From contig JALIZF010001872.1 of NCBI GenBank assembly GCA_029948255.1, positions 1 through 64,000 of the forward strand: DNA of 64,000 nt. Direction: 5' to 3'. The first letter of the stretch is position 1. Each line of letters opens with the position of its first letter. The notes beneath the pieces are model-generated. The model was not told the DNA's origin, did no database searches, and saw only the letters and a list, made by a program, of their open reading frames with translations. This DNA is from Telmatactis stephensoni. Taxonomy: Eukaryota > Cnidaria > Anthozoa > Actiniaria > Isophelliidae. Below, one piece after another: positions 12,950 to 25,180 of the stretch. A program made the translations under genes and the position numbers.

Positions 12950-15650
12950 CGAGCCAAAAAAGCATTTGAAATTTTAGCATTAAAGCATTAATTTTCAAAA
13001 ATCACTAAGCAATTAACACACCACACAAAAACTCCACACATCTCACACACGCTCTTCCATACACTCATCATGGCCCAGTTGTTCTAAAGTAACCAACCCA
13101 CTTTAAACCCATTTCTAACCCCACCCTCAATAAATACCCTTAAATTAATCTATGTGGTCAGAGTACGTGTAGGGGTTTAAAGAATTGAAAGTCTTACAAC
13201 GGAAGGCCGCAAACTGTCTACCTATGTAACTTAGTTGGTACTCTGACCCTGAAGTCCTGTTTAGTCTGGCTAGTAAAAAAATGAAAAAAGGTAACAATTT
13301 AATAATCTAAAGTTAATACTTCCCAACAGGCCAAGGAGCACAAAACTCTCATTACAGAAGAGTTGACAGCACATCGCACTCGCTTATATATAACTCACAA
13401 AGCTCCAAGGGGGGACCTAATGTTTATTCCCTAAGCCTTAACTTAAAAAAGTTTACAAAAAAATAAGGAGTTAAAAGCACGATATCCATTAAAGAGGAGG
13501 TCCATTATATGGCCTAGTGGGCAGGCTTGTCCCCATATAATGTACCAGTCAGGCCACTCACTGCACATATCAAGTCAAGAACAAATTTTCTTGCTCAGTA
13601 CAGAAGTATGCAGTCTGTCTCAGTGATGGATAAGATGAAATAACTCCTCAAAAAACTAACAGCTATTATCTGACTGGCAATACATGTGCCATAAATAGAA
13701 TAGATGCCAATTTATCCGCAATTAACATTTTTTAAACAATAATGATGATAGCAATAATATTCATAATATTTATTTTATTATGAAATATTATCATCATCAT
13801 TATTATTATTGAATTTAGCTGATGCTTCCTTCTCATTTATCTAACACAACCTTGATAAACTTAAAGCTGCATTATATAAATAAGAAGAAATCTTTTTTCA
13901 TCACCATGGAAAACAACAGTGACTCCTTGCCCTACCTACTAGGTGGTGCTCAGCTGACCTAACAATTTGAAATAATTTCAGGGGAATCGAATGTCGGAAC
14001 AAAATGGACCAAAATGAGCACCAAATACCAGGGTTAAAAAAAATTGAACAAACCCAAAAAAACTAGGATAATAAAAAAGGAGAACACTTGTTGTAACCAG
14101 GGTGGTGTCAGGATAAAAGCTCTAAGACTACAAAGTACTTTTAGAGAAAAAGAATTTAGCTTCCTACAGGTACAAACACTAGAGCCATGCAACAAATACA
14201 AAATGGTTTTGCCTGCTTTTAGTGTCTGCATGAACTGTAGTACCAAAATAGCAGCCAAATTATTTTAGAAATTCTGAGGGGTGGGACCATTACAAATAAT
14301 TACTCCTACTGAACCTTGCTTCAGATGTTGCAGAGGAAGACACATTAAACAAATATTAACAAAGAGATACACATGAAAGACATGCACACAGCCCTGCAAC
14401 ACTGAAATGACATGATGCTTCGATGTCTTCATCTGTGTTCTTCTTCTTGAACACTTTAACACTTTATAACTTTTATCTTGAGCTTGATCTTTATCTTGAC
14501 ATTCTGTGAATTTAGGATATGTAAAATATTTAAATTTGAGGGAAATAGAATTTTTAAAGAATTAAACTAGCCATCCTGCAGGAAGGGTAACCTGACCTCT
14601 TCCATGCTGTTTTTAAAGACGATGAAAAGTTCTTCCACTTTGCCCTCATGGACTAAATAAGGGCATCCCATTCCTCTCCTACCCCATTACTGTCAAAGGG
14701 CAAGCCACACCCTTCCAGCTTGTAGCTGCAGAAAAGGGTAACACTTCCTGTGGCATCCCAAGTACTCAAGTAGACCTTCCCATTCTCACTTTGTCATTTA
14801 TATTGACAAGAGTAAATGACTGAACACATATTTTCCTGCTACATTTTCACCAATATCACACCCAACACAGTGCAACATCTCTGCAACTGTTGCATGCGTA
14901 TGTTGTCAACAACAGATGTAGCAATTTAGATGTATATGACCAATTTCACTTCTGCAACATTACAATGGTGGCATATGGTTTAGATGTTGCAGGAAATGTA
15001 TCAAATGTACAGGCCTTCACATACACTATATCACTATAGATAGGGCCATCCCATTTCACTGCCAGCGGTAATTATGGACAATGGTGAGCCATGCCCTTCC
15101 AGCCTGTCTTTAAGAGCAAGGGTAAAACCCTCCCACCCCACTTTCATGACTCCAGTAGACAATTTCCTTTCACTTTGTCATCATGGATTGTTAGGTTGCA
15201 TGAATAAATTAACTTTGTGACTATATAGTCTCGTCACATGGCTATTAGAGCAAGATGCACCTTATCACAGCTGTGGATATAGTGCTATCCCATTCCAACA
15301 CCATTACTCTGGATAAGCCCTTCTAGCCATTTCCATGCCCTCATTACTTGCAAGTACAACAAGAGTAAAGACCTGTACCCCATCCACATCCCTGGGTAAC
15401 AATACGTCACCCTATGCCTTCCAACCTCAATTGTTAGTGTTACAAGGATAAGCCATGCCCTTTTGTTGCAAATCAAAGCAATCCAAACCTCTCATACCAC
15501 TTTTGTAGATCTGGGTAAACTCTTAGTAGCCTAGCGGTATGCCAGTTCCCCCCCTCTTTCAACATGGTCACTTCAGATCATATGCCCTTAATGTTATTAA
15601 CTAAATAATTATGTTATAGAAATGTTTACAGTGATTGCATGAACAACATC
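12950..15650. other. No gene recognised; decayed local repeats
   Basis: Loose repeats of phrases such as ATCCCATTCC, CACCATTACT and GCCATGCCCTTCCAGCC occur near 14665, 15042 and 15277, so this is another decayed tandem region. Open frames at 14034-14462 and 15285-15476 have no domain features and overlap on opposite strands. Confidence 0.45.
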
Positions 15651-15654
15651 TTAC

Positions 15655-17432
15655 CTTGGATATGTTCTTCCTTTACTGGGTGATCTAGTCATATAGCGGG
15701 ACTTTTTCACCTCAAGAAGAACCTGATAAAGAAAATGTTTTTCTTTTAATAAAAGTCTGATGAAAATGAATGCATCCACTTTCTATACTATACGTGTCTG
15801 CAGATTATAATATTTCCCATTTGGGTATATTAATTTTATTGTCCTAGACCAAGTTTGTCACAGGACAAGTTCAGCCAGGGTGTAATTAAATCATCTTTGT
15901 GTCATCCCATGGTAGAAAGACCCCAAGTGTGTTTGAAGAAGGCATTCAAAGAACCCATTAAAAACAAAAAATTGCATTTGTTTTTTTGAGTAAATACCTT
16001 TTAGGGCCAACAATCAAGTATTGCCACACCCACATGGATAGGACTTGGGTACCTTTTTAGGGGTCAATTCAAAATTTCCAATGACCATCCCCACCCTTCT
16101 TATACGAGTCCCCCCTAAGGAAAAGACAATCATGAAAAGTGACTGACAGTCAGTCACCCAGTCCATCTGCCCATTAGCAAGTCATATCAGTCAGTCATTA
16201 ATTAAAGCTCATGATAGCACAACATCTTACCTTGGATGTGTTCCTCATTTGCTGGGCAATTAAGTCATATAGCAAAACTTTTTGCCTCAAGAGGAACCTG
16301 AAAAAGTACAAATTCCATGTTTTAACCAGAAGAACATTCATCAGGAGACTGATAAATAAGATGTATTGCGATATGACAGGATACCCAGCTCTTGTTTCAC
16401 TGGGTGTGGAATAGGGGTACCCCAGGGGGGGCACTCCCAGGCATTTTGTATGGGGATGCTCCACCCACACTCTCCACCCCTTACCCTTTAATATACCAAA
16501 TTTCAGTAATTTTTAAATATCCCTATGGTGAAAAATGGTTTGAATCGTAGTTTTCGCCAATGGCAGTTTTAACCCTTTTTATACTAGGACCCTTTTCGAT
16601 ACCCAAAGTCACAAATTCCCTACCCTTTGGTATACCCAAAGTTGTAAACTCCCTACCCTTTTCTATACCTCTGGCCTCAAAAAGGTAGCCCTTTCGGGTA
16701 GAGCATCCCCATATAGCAAATATATGTTCCCCCCTCCCCCAAGCCCCCTCCCATCCCTTCCTCCCCCCCTCAGAGGGGTGCACTCCCATATATTTACAGA
16801 AGTGGATCCAAGATTATTCTTCAGAAAAGGCTGCAGTGTCAAAGAAATTGAAGCCACCAAGTCCAAGAGGGTATTTTTGAGAAGTAGCAAAGGGAAATGG
16901 GACCAAAGTCATCTGAGAAGGAGCTGCACACCTCCCTGCACCCATCCCCTAATCTGCCCCTGATCCAAGCCAGGATTGTAGGGAATTTGAAGCCCCTAAG
17001 TCCCTTATTTCCATTGTTTGTTTCCCTGGGGAAAAAATGGGAAGAAAAGTTGGACTTAAGGTTATATTTCCTTTAAAAATATTTAGGAAAATGTTTTACC
17101 TTTGTTTAGCCCTTCATTTGCTGGGCACAAAAGTCATAAAACGAAACTTTTTGCCTCAAGGAAGGACCTGTAAAAGAAAAAGAATTTGAAGTTCTAAAAC
17201 CATGTTGCAAATTTGCACTGCATTGCTGTTTCTTGTTCAAAATTAGAAGCGCCCTTAGTATACAAATGGTGAGCATTTCTTTTTTTTAGGGATGACAGAT
17301 TAGGCAGTTCCTTGCTAAGGAGGGGGGGAATTGTTACTATAAGGGTGAAATAAAACCTGGTTTTACCTGGTTTGTCATCCACAACACTGGGCAAGGAGCT
17401 GTATAATGATATACTCTTTGCCTCAAATTTTC
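15655..17432 (-). repeat. Four related exon-like cassettes with splice-like borders
   Basis: On the minus strand four 66-68 bp segments are similar to each other: 15655-15722, 16231-16297, 17100-17167 and 17367-17432. Each is preceded by an AG acceptor; those at 15655, 16231 and 17100 have T-rich tracts. Each is followed by a GTAAG- or GTAAA-type donor. The core reads TTGAGGCAAAAAG and GCCCAGCAAATGA. The copy at 16231 is open (LRQKVLLYDLIAQQM). The copy at 17100 has a matching frame with an in-frame stop. The copies at 15655 and 17367 are further diverged. They lie downstream of the small minus-strand gene and could be decayed duplicated exons, alternative terminal exons, or untranslated exons of a longer transcript. 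Confidence 0.6.
16425..16737. mobile_element. G-run foldback element
   Basis: Ends of the form GGGGGGG(N about 20)TATGGGGATGCTC face each other (about 16425-16461 and 16701-16737). The core has repeated CCCTACCCTTT and TATACC phrases. The organisation matches the foldback at 19388-19713 without close sequence identity in the core. Confidence 0.6.
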
Positions 17433-17922
17433 CTGGTAAAATTACAAGTCCTGAAAAAAAAAATCAGTTGTAGTTTTTATTTTTTTTATAGTGTTTCTTA
17501 TAGTGTTTTTGTTGATAGTGTTTTCTTTTTCTCCCCTTCCCCAAAAACTCTGAGAAAAATGGACTTAGAGTGCTGCCGGTAAAAGTACAAATTTTTGTAA
17601 AGTATATTTGATTTGAACCCCCTCCCCTTCCCCGTCCACCCTCCCCCCGGTCGCATGCATACGCATACTGATATTAGGGGGAGGGTAAGAGGAATATATT
17701 TATAGTCAATTAAAAAATAGCGAAAAATGTTCGAGAGCTTCGTACTTGAAAAAGAATAGTTCTCAAATTCATTTCTTTCATAAAATCATCCCTAAATTTC
17801 ACTAACACAAGATAATGAGGGAAAAATTCCGAAGACTTCACATATTTAGCTACCTTGTGAATGGACTTGACAAAGGCGCCATTCCCAGGAATTTTGCCGT
17901 GGATGAATGTCGTCAAAATACT

Positions 17923-18534
17923 TCAGAAATACTGCAGTTTCAACTCTTCAAAGCGGTTCTGTTGAAAGAAGAATATTATTGAGTGGAAAGGAGCCGGAGA
18001 ATCTTGATATTAAGTGTGTGCGAGCGTGCAAAAATGTGCAAATTCAAGCGACTTTCTTTGGAACAAGTAGGCAAAGTTCCAACGTTGAAACTTTGTTCTC
18101 AGTGAACAACACAAACTGTTCGAAAAGCCCCAGTCTTTAGTGTCAAATTGACTATAGGAAAGTTCTAATTCGTAGTCAAATAGCATTTATTTAAAGTTTA
18201 CAGAAGAATAAATACTTCTGCCTACCTGTTGAAACTCTGAAGCGACCATCTCTGCGTTGTTGCGCTCAACCACGAGGTACGTGCTTCGTACAAAGTTTTG
18301 AATGAATTCTTGGTCGGCAGTTCTCTTAAATGTAGCCATTAAAGTCATAGCTCTGTGTAAAACGTTCTGCAAACAGAAATTAGAAAGAAATTAGCGAGTT
18401 TAGGAAAATTTCAAAGAAAACCAGAGACTAACTTTTACCTCATTCCTGCCCTCTTCCCGACTTGCCGCCAAATGTTCAAACTTCGCCAAAACAAGAAAAT
18501 ACCTTTGAAGTGCACATTCCAGCGTGTTTTGCAT
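17923..18534 (-). CDS. Small three-exon gene, about 90 aa, function unknown
   Basis: The product is not recognised. Predicted coding exons on the minus strand are 18439-18534 (32 codons, ATG at 18534-18532), 18226-18366 (47 codons) and 17923-17958 (11 codons plus TGA). All junctions are phase 0. Donors are GAG|GTAAAA and CAG|GTAGGC; acceptors are TTTGCAG and TTCTTTCAACAG, so every intron has good GT/AG borders. The protein starts MQNTLECALQRYFLVLAKFE and ends ELKLQYF. It has high helical propensity, no signal peptide, no membrane segment and no known motif. An in-frame stop lies shortly upstream of the ATG. The third exon is very short, so alternative splicing into exon-like segments further downstream (17.4 to 15.6 kb) is possible. 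Exons 1 and 2 are the strongest part. The absence of a recognised homologue keeps confidence moderate. Confidence 0.6.
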
Positions 18535-18570
18535 TTCAGCCAATCAGAATGAAAATCGTGAAATCGACGA

Positions 18571-18590
18571 TATAAATGAACCAATCAACG
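18571..18590 (-). promoter_or_regulatory. Candidate core promoter: inverted CCAAT plus TATA-like site
   Basis: Read on the minus strand, GATTGG (a reversed CCAAT box) is followed by TTCATTTATA. Both lie about 40-55 bp upstream of the ATG of the small gene. A second CCAAT-type motif overlaps 18539-18546. Placement fits a compact promoter with a short leader. This is inference from motif position only. Confidence 0.4.
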
Positions 18591-18599
18591 TAAAGATGC

Positions 18600-19385
18600 A
18601 ATTTTTTGATTGACAGAGTTTACATTTAGGGGTGGACGAAACATTTGAGAAGGGGTTTTGTCACTGACACAGGCTTCCCATACAAAATTCCAGCATCTAG
18701 TTATACAATCATTTTATCTCGGAAAAATGCAGAAGTTTTACAAGGTACATGAAGGTAGATTGATTGCATGTTATCGGTTACAAAAAGCAGAAATAAGTAA
18801 GTAAGCAGAAGTTTCTATATAAATTTCGGGAAATTTACAAACGTCGATATGAAAGTTAAGCCTTGGTCTCGGCGGTAAAGCAATGTATCCGAATTTTAAG
18901 ATATACAAATTATAAAATCATGTGGTTAACAAATCTATATAATCGAGGACAACTCTCTAATAGGCGACATAAGATATCCTCTATTTTATTGTGCCTTTCC
19001 AGTTATTTGTTCACTTCCTCCACAGGAAACCCAAACTATAGAAGACAAACGTGAGATATTCTCCGGAGCGTTTCTTGTGCATGCTACCAGAGCTTTTAGG
19101 GTGAGCCAACTCAACCTTTAGTTAATGGCCATGCAAGGTTGCGTTGCTCTTTACATACCTGCGTATCACTTCACCGGAAGACATTCATGACGTGCATATA
19201 TCATACGTTACTCTCTGTGATGAGAGTCAAGTTTCGCGATTAAAACTAAGTGAGCTCAACTGAAAAAGTCCCGGCACCCAAATCACCATATATACCATGA
19301 TACAATACCATGCCAGATGGTAATTGTCAAAAGTGTTCGCGGTCTTCTAAAAGAGCACCTGGTTTAAGAGTAGAATGATTACAGA
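18600..19385. other. No gene recognised
   Basis: Intergenic sequence upstream of the minus-strand gene. The open frame at 18863-19054 has no features of interest. Confidence 0.45.
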
Positions 19386-19387
19386 GT

Positions 19388-19713
19388 TTGAGGGGGGAGG
19401 GGGGTACGCCTTCCAGTTTTGGGTAGGGATGCCACTGAGCCCCTCGAACCCTGACCCTGTTCCAGAGCAAAATTTCCAAAATTGATGCCCTGTTCCAAAG
19501 TAAATGCCTGCCTCACTTCCGGCCAAGTTGACGTGTCGTTAATCCCTTTTAGCCCGGCCTTTTAGACGAACTTTGTTAAATAGATACCCTGTTCCAGAGA
19601 GTAATTACGATTTTTATATACCCTGTTCCAGAGTAAAATCGCTGAAAACCCTACCCTGTTTGGCGGCACGTACCCGTATAGCGAATATAGGGGAGTACCC
19701 CCCCCCCCCCCCC
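19388..19713. mobile_element. G-run foldback with CCCTGTTCCAGAG repeats
   Basis: The element begins with a G-rich run followed by GGTACGCC and ends with GGGGAGTAC followed by a 17-C run, making G/C-capped inverted ends. The core holds repeated CCCTGTTCCAGAGTAAAAT-like units at about 19457, 19588 and 19620. No coding potential is seen. Confidence 0.6.
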
Positions 19714-19725
19714 CACCCTGGACCT

Positions 19726-19812
19726 GGTTGTTCGAAACGATAATCGCTAACCCAGGATTAAATCTAAAGAAAGCCATTCAATTCAACTCAGGATTAGCGG
19801 CGTTAATCGTCC
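19726..19812. mobile_element. Short MITE, CTGGTTGTTCGAA ends
   Basis: GGTTGTTCGAAACGATAATCG at the left pairs with its approximate reverse complement CGTTAATCGTCCTTCGAACAACC at the right, and TAACCCAGGATTAA pairs with CAGGATTAGCG. The element is under 100 bp. A related decayed copy may lie at about 56410-56500 (phrases AATCCAGGGTTAAA and GAACTGGGCCC). Confidence 0.65.
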
Positions 19813-20334
19813 TTCGAACAACCGGACCCTGGTCGTTTGATATGAGTCGCCTACGAGAGCTTTTCATAATAGAGTTAGTTTTGAGTAGAATTTAGTTTTA
19901 CAATATTTTGGTCGATCGTAAACTAGAGCTGGTCGCTTACAATAACGGTTGCTTACAAGTTTTTCATGTATTGCAAAAGTTGAGTGACAATTTAAACGAG
20001 ATTTATCAAATAATTCACCTCTAATTCATCTCTAGTCCTAACATACAGCTGGGACCCGTTTCTCGAATGACCCGATAACTTTACGGGACAGTAAACACAC
20101 CCGATAACGTTTACGGGTATTTCTCGAAACGCGCGGCGCGGTATTTTCCAATTTCTATGATTTTACAGGCACGTTTACGGGTCGTGCGCTCCAGTTACTT
20201 TCCCCGTTGCTTGGGGAGGGGGTCGTAAGCGGGGGTATGGAAACCGCAAAACCGCAAACAAAATTGAGAAGAAGAAAAAACGCAACAAAAATCGTCAAAA
20301 TTCCCAAAACCGTAAACCGCGTACAAAATCGGAA

Positions 20335-21968
20335 GTCAAAATCCACAAAACCGCAGGTTAAAATAACAAATGACGGCAAAAACGCATTCAAAATAACGCA
20401 AAACCTTGGGGTGGTTCGAAGGTTCGAACAACCCCCCCCCCCCTTTTTCCTTCGCACAGAAAATAGCCGCGTAGTACTTTCGCTTAAGAAACTACAAACA
20501 CATTTTTACATTTCTCTCTAAATAAACCTTTGGTGAATGCTGGTGAATTATGATTTTATCAAAACCCCGAGCTTCAGCTCTTTGTTTTAACGATTTCTTA
20601 GCTTTAGCAACTAACTCTAATTAAAGTATATTTTTCTTTATTCTTTCATAATGTTTTTCATTTTCTGTCTTTTTTCTCTCTCTTAATTGACAACTGATTT
20701 TGATTGTCAGCCAGAAAAAAGGAAGAAAAAAAAGAAGAAGAAGAAAAAAAAGGATTGGCTCCTAGCCGGTTTCGAACCCGGCTTTTACATTTGCTCACTT
20801 GCTTCACAGTTCGAGGGTTTTCCAACTGCGCCACGGGATCGCGTAATTTGCACAACAATAGATAGCCAATTCAAAGGATACACTAGGTTATTTTGTCCTC
20901 CAAATCCCTCAGTAGACCAGTTAGCCTAGTGGTAAGGTTCAGTTATTTACGGCCTAGGATCCGACTGTTTCCTCCCTCTTTGACTGCGAAGCTCGCTGCG
21001 TTCTACCGGATAGCGCGGAAGGGGTCGAAATCTCCATCCTATACGTAACATGCGATGATTCAGCGATTTGTCTGGATGCATGGTCCGATTTTTTTGGTTT
21101 TGCATAAAATTAGCATTCTAATGTGCTTTGGGTAAGGGTTCGAGTCCGTGCAAAATCCACAAAACCGCAGGTTAAAATAACAAATGACGGCAAAAACGCA
21201 TTCAAAATAACGCAAAACCTTGGGGTGGTTCGAAGGTTCGAACAACCCCCCCCCCCCCTTTTTCCTTCGCACAGAAAATAGCCGCGTAGTACTTTCGCTT
21301 AAGAAACTACAAACACATTTTTACATTTCTCTCTAAATAAACCTTTGGTGAATGCTGGTGAATTATGATTTTATCAAAACCCCGAGCTTCAGCTCTTTGT
21401 TTTAACGATTTCTTAGCTTTAGCAACTAACTCTAATTAAAGTATATTTTTCTTTATTCTTTCATAATGTTTTTCATTTTCTGTCTTTTTTCTCTCTCTTA
21501 ATTGACAACTGATTTTGATTGTCAGCCAGAAAAAAGGAAGAAAAAAAAGAAGAAGAAGAAAAAAAAGGATTGGCTCCTAGCCGGTTTCGAACCCGGCTTT
21601 TACATTTGCTCACTTGCTTCACAGTTCGAGGGTTTTCCAACTGCGCCACGGGATCGCGTAATTTGCACAACAATAGACAATAGTCCATTCACAGGATACA
21701 CTAGGTTATTTTGTCCTCCAAATCCCTCAGTAGACCAGTTAGCCTAGTGGTAAGGTTCAGTCATTTACGGCCTAGGATCCGACTGTTTCCTCCCTCTTTG
21801 ACTGCGAAGCTCGCTGTGTTCTACCGGATAGCGCGGAAGGGGTCGAAATCTCCATCCTATACGTAACATGCGATGATTCAGCGATTTGTCTGGATGCATG
21901 GTCCGATTTTTTTGGTTTTGCATAAAATTAGCATTCTAATGTGCTTTGGGTAAGGGTTCGAGTCCTGC
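20335..21968. repeat. Tandem duplication of an 0.8-kb tRNA-like composite repeat
   Basis: The segment 20335-21150 is repeated as 21151-21968 with a handful of differences (offset 814, rising to 818 after a small indel near 20865/21680). Each unit contains a GGTTCGAAGGTTCGAAC stretch with a C-run, an A/G-rich tract, and a minus-strand tRNA-like segment (20752-20840; 21567-21655) with A-box TGGCGCAGTTGG and B-box GGGTTCGAAACC. A plus-strand A-box-like TTAGCCTAGTGGTAAGG follows, and near the end comes GGGTTCGAGTCC. A third, dispersed copy starts at 63237. The unit is a mobile composite repeat, and the tandem copy is recent. Confidence 0.9.
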
Positions 21969-21974
21969 CTGCGT

Positions 21975-23200
21975 CAACAACTTTTCTTTTTTTTTTTTTC
22001 TTTTTCTTCTTTTTAATGGATTCTATTTCCCTTTTCTAATTTTTCTTGGCTTAAATTCTGGTTTTCAATGAAGAAAACTACATAAACTCTTTATATTAGA
22101 TACAATGGTAAGGATGATTCTAATCTTTATATTATGGGCTTGGTGCTTTCAAATTTGGCGTAATTTGGAAAAACAATTACTAGTAAATTCCCTGAAATAA
22201 TAGTTATCTAATAAAATTTTCACTACACTTTCTAAAGGCCAGCTGGACCTCTGATACTTATAGGATATAAGTATAGTACTCCTAATCGCAGCAGAATATG
22301 GTGGAATATGGTACACTCTAACTTGAACACTTTATTTCACGAGTTAATGAAAACCACTCTATAAATAGACCGAAACTTGCATCAAAGTTTTTCCACTTCA
22401 TTCCTACCATGCGCGTCGCTAGCAGTGGTTTGATAATTTGATGACCAGGTCCTGCAAATGGTCTATTATTAACAAAGTTTTCCGGTTTTTCGATAAACGG
22501 GCCTCAGCTGGTCCCTTACATTGTTTGTCAGTTATCACAACAATTAAAAATAAACATTCCTTAGGCAAACGGAAACTGAAGAGAAAGTCTCGGTACGCTT
22601 TCATTTCGGATTTTCCAATAATTATGAGTCTGCACTTTTGTTTAAGGTACCGATTTTCACTAATCAAAATATCTGAATTATTGAAAATCCCTAGACACAG
22701 ATTATTTTATTTGAGTAACAAGCAAACAAAACTAGAAAACTCAATTATCATCTTCTTTCGAATCTTCCTGAAAAATTATCTTTTCACCAGGTGTCGGCAG
22801 CGATACCAAACAAATACTTCAATATATTTGAAGCGTTTCAAATATATTTGAGGTTGAAATAAGTTTATGTTGCCTCTGGCTAATCGACTGGTTTAATTAT
22901 AAGAAACTAACAATGGCTTTATTTGATTCATTGCTAACTTGTAGTTTGAATTTTTGGTGTTTAAAGAAAGCACTGGAAAGAAAGGAATTACAAATAAGAA
23001 AAAAGAACTAAGGAATAGAAGAGAAGACGGGCCGAAAAAGAGGCCATAAAGGCACTTTCTATGACAAATGGATTTCCCTATCTATACAATTGCAAGCAGA
23101 TTTCATGTGAAAAAAGCATTTGTCATATTAGATTTGGTCAATTTGTTTTATCCATACCAACAAAAGTGATGCAAAATGAAATATCTGCCAACTTAATAAA
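21975..23200. other. No gene recognised
   Basis: AT-rich sequence. A 137-codon plus-strand frame at 22438-22851 is basic, lacks recognisable domains and is matched by an opposite-strand frame. It is not treated as a gene. Confidence 0.45.
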
Positions 23201-23225
23201 ATTTGGGCCTCAAGAGAAAAGGTAA

Positions 23226-23369
23226 GGAAGAGAAGAGAAGAGAAGAGAAGAGAAGAGAAGAGAAGAGAAGAGAAGAGAAGAGAAGAGAAGAGAAGAGAAG
23301 AGAAGAGAAGAGAAGAGAAGAGAAGAGAAGAGAAGAGAAGAGAAGAGAAGAGAAGAGAAGAGAAGAGAA
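23226..23369. repeat. (GAGAA)n pentanucleotide microsatellite
   Basis: About 28 uninterrupted AGAAG/GAGAA units. Peptide frames on both strands over it are repeats only. Confidence 0.97.
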
Positions 23370-23469
23370 ATGCAGTAATGCTAGAGAAGACTTTCGTAAT
23401 TCAATTAACCGTTTTTGCATCAGTGAAATTTTAAAGTTTTTCTTAGCACTTATTACAGTTCCTAAATGA

Positions 23470-24615
23470 GTTTTTTAATTGAAAAGTTTCTAACTTCCGT
23501 GTTACTTATATTTATTTCAATTCTCACTTTTTCGCTTTACCCAAAAACAATTCACAATATGATGTGTTGCAAAGCAGCCACGCATGCAATCACATTCACA
23601 GTTTGAGTTTGTATTGACGTTTCAGTTTCCCCTCTTTAAAACGCTCTGGAGGGGAACAACAATTAAGGGCTGTTTTGGATATATACACAGCATGTCTACC
23701 AATATAATACTATAGGCGGTTGCCTTAACGCCAACCAATTTCAAAGTGAATTAGAATTCACAATCGTGTACAATAGGCTGCACTGCACGCGCGAAACTTG
23801 CAAGCTTGTCTTTTTGCTCGGTTTCCCACGGAACCTGCTTGTTTAACGTGTGACATTCTCAAGCTTTATCGTTGGTTTGCTTCATGGTACGGTTATCAGA
23901 GACGAGATTCTTGGAAATGCTGCAGCCATAAAGCCGGTAAGATAAAAAATGTATGCAAACTGGGTCATTATATCGAAGATGACATTTTCTTTATATAGTA
24001 AACTAATTTATTTTATTTTATTTACTTGCATTGTTTTTAACAATAACTTAAACTTTGCCATCAGAACATTGTTGTTTTTGACCAAACCCATCTAGTCGGT
24101 GCGATTTTCTTTCTCTTCTTAATCATCATTCATCAACATGGGTTAAGTTAAAATGAAATTCGAGTTCCTGAGCCTTGTTCTACAGTACTCGGCTTAGCTG
24201 CTCTTGTGTATTTTCGATCAGTTTGTAATGCCTTAGCTTTGTTAGAGCGCGCGATGAAGAAATACGGAAAGGAAAGATAACATAATTATTAACGCGAAAA
24301 AATACGAACAAATGAAAGTAAAATAGGAAATTAAAAGAAAACTGATACGATATCCTCTTTTTATGCTACAACTTGAGTACGATGTCCGTACGTTGCAGAC
24401 AAAAGACGTCTGCAACGGAGGCTAGTGACCATTTTAACACGATTCGTTAGTCATTCGTTCGTTCGTGCGTTTATTTTTAATTATATTTGCTTGTTTGTAT
24501 ATTTTCTATTTATTTATTGATATATGGTTTGATATTGATTGTTTGCTTGCTTGTTTGTTTTTTTGTTTTTTTGTTTGTTTGTTTGTTTTGCGGTTGAATT
24601 CTTTATTGATTACAG
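23470..24615. other. No gene recognised; short TTTG tract
   Basis: Nothing coding is recognised. A T/TTTG-rich stretch occupies about 24540-24590. Confidence 0.45.
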
Positions 24616-24619
24616 TAGG

Positions 24620-24773
24620 ATTATCAGTGAAAACAAATAGTGCAGTGCAAACAAACAAATAAGCAAAAAACAAACAGACAGACAGACAGGCATTTCTGTC
24701 TGCCTGTCTGTCTGTCTGTTTGTTTTTTGCTTATTTGTTTGTTGGCACTGCACTATTTGTTTTCACTGATAAT
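24620..24773. repeat. Long hairpin, 73-nt arms
   Basis: ATTATCAGTGAAAACAAATA at 24620 pairs with its reverse complement ending at 24773. The arms match over about 73 nt with one mismatch (GCAAAC versus GCCAAC), and a spacer of only a few bases separates them near 24697. The arms include CAGA/TCTG microsatellite units. No flanking coding sequence is seen. Confidence 0.9.
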
Positions 24774-25180
24774 TCTACTCTATCCCGAGAGCTTTCAGTA
24801 TAAATTGTAAATATTCTACGGTGCAAATAAAGTATCCGTATGCCCCGGGCCACATGAATATGGTTAAATTTTCATATTAGTTAAATAATTATATATCCAG
24901 TTTATTATTTACTTCAAAGTATAGTATTACTGATTAGTTCAACACACAGCACATGGACATGGACTAATCCATATCCGAACAAATACACTATCGTGAATTC
25001 CTCCGCTATTCTCCGGTAAGTATATCTATAGTAACAAAATCCTACCATACGCACGATCAAGTAAGAGGGCATACGGCATATTGTAAGTGCTTGCCAGAGC
25101 ATAGCCGGCCGGGAGTGCAGAAAAGGTAGTACAGATTAGCCTTTGGTAGCTATACAGGCTTGATCAGGCTCAGTGTTCTC

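Noticed and set aside
20752..20840. A functional tRNA gene on the minus strand
   Set aside because: The A and B boxes are good, but the acceptor and anticodon stems do not pair as a tRNA and the sequence occurs in a repeated element three times.
22419..22851. 137-codon plus-strand and 82-codon minus-strand frames
   Set aside because: They overlap each other, lack domains and have AT-driven composition; no splice or promoter support.
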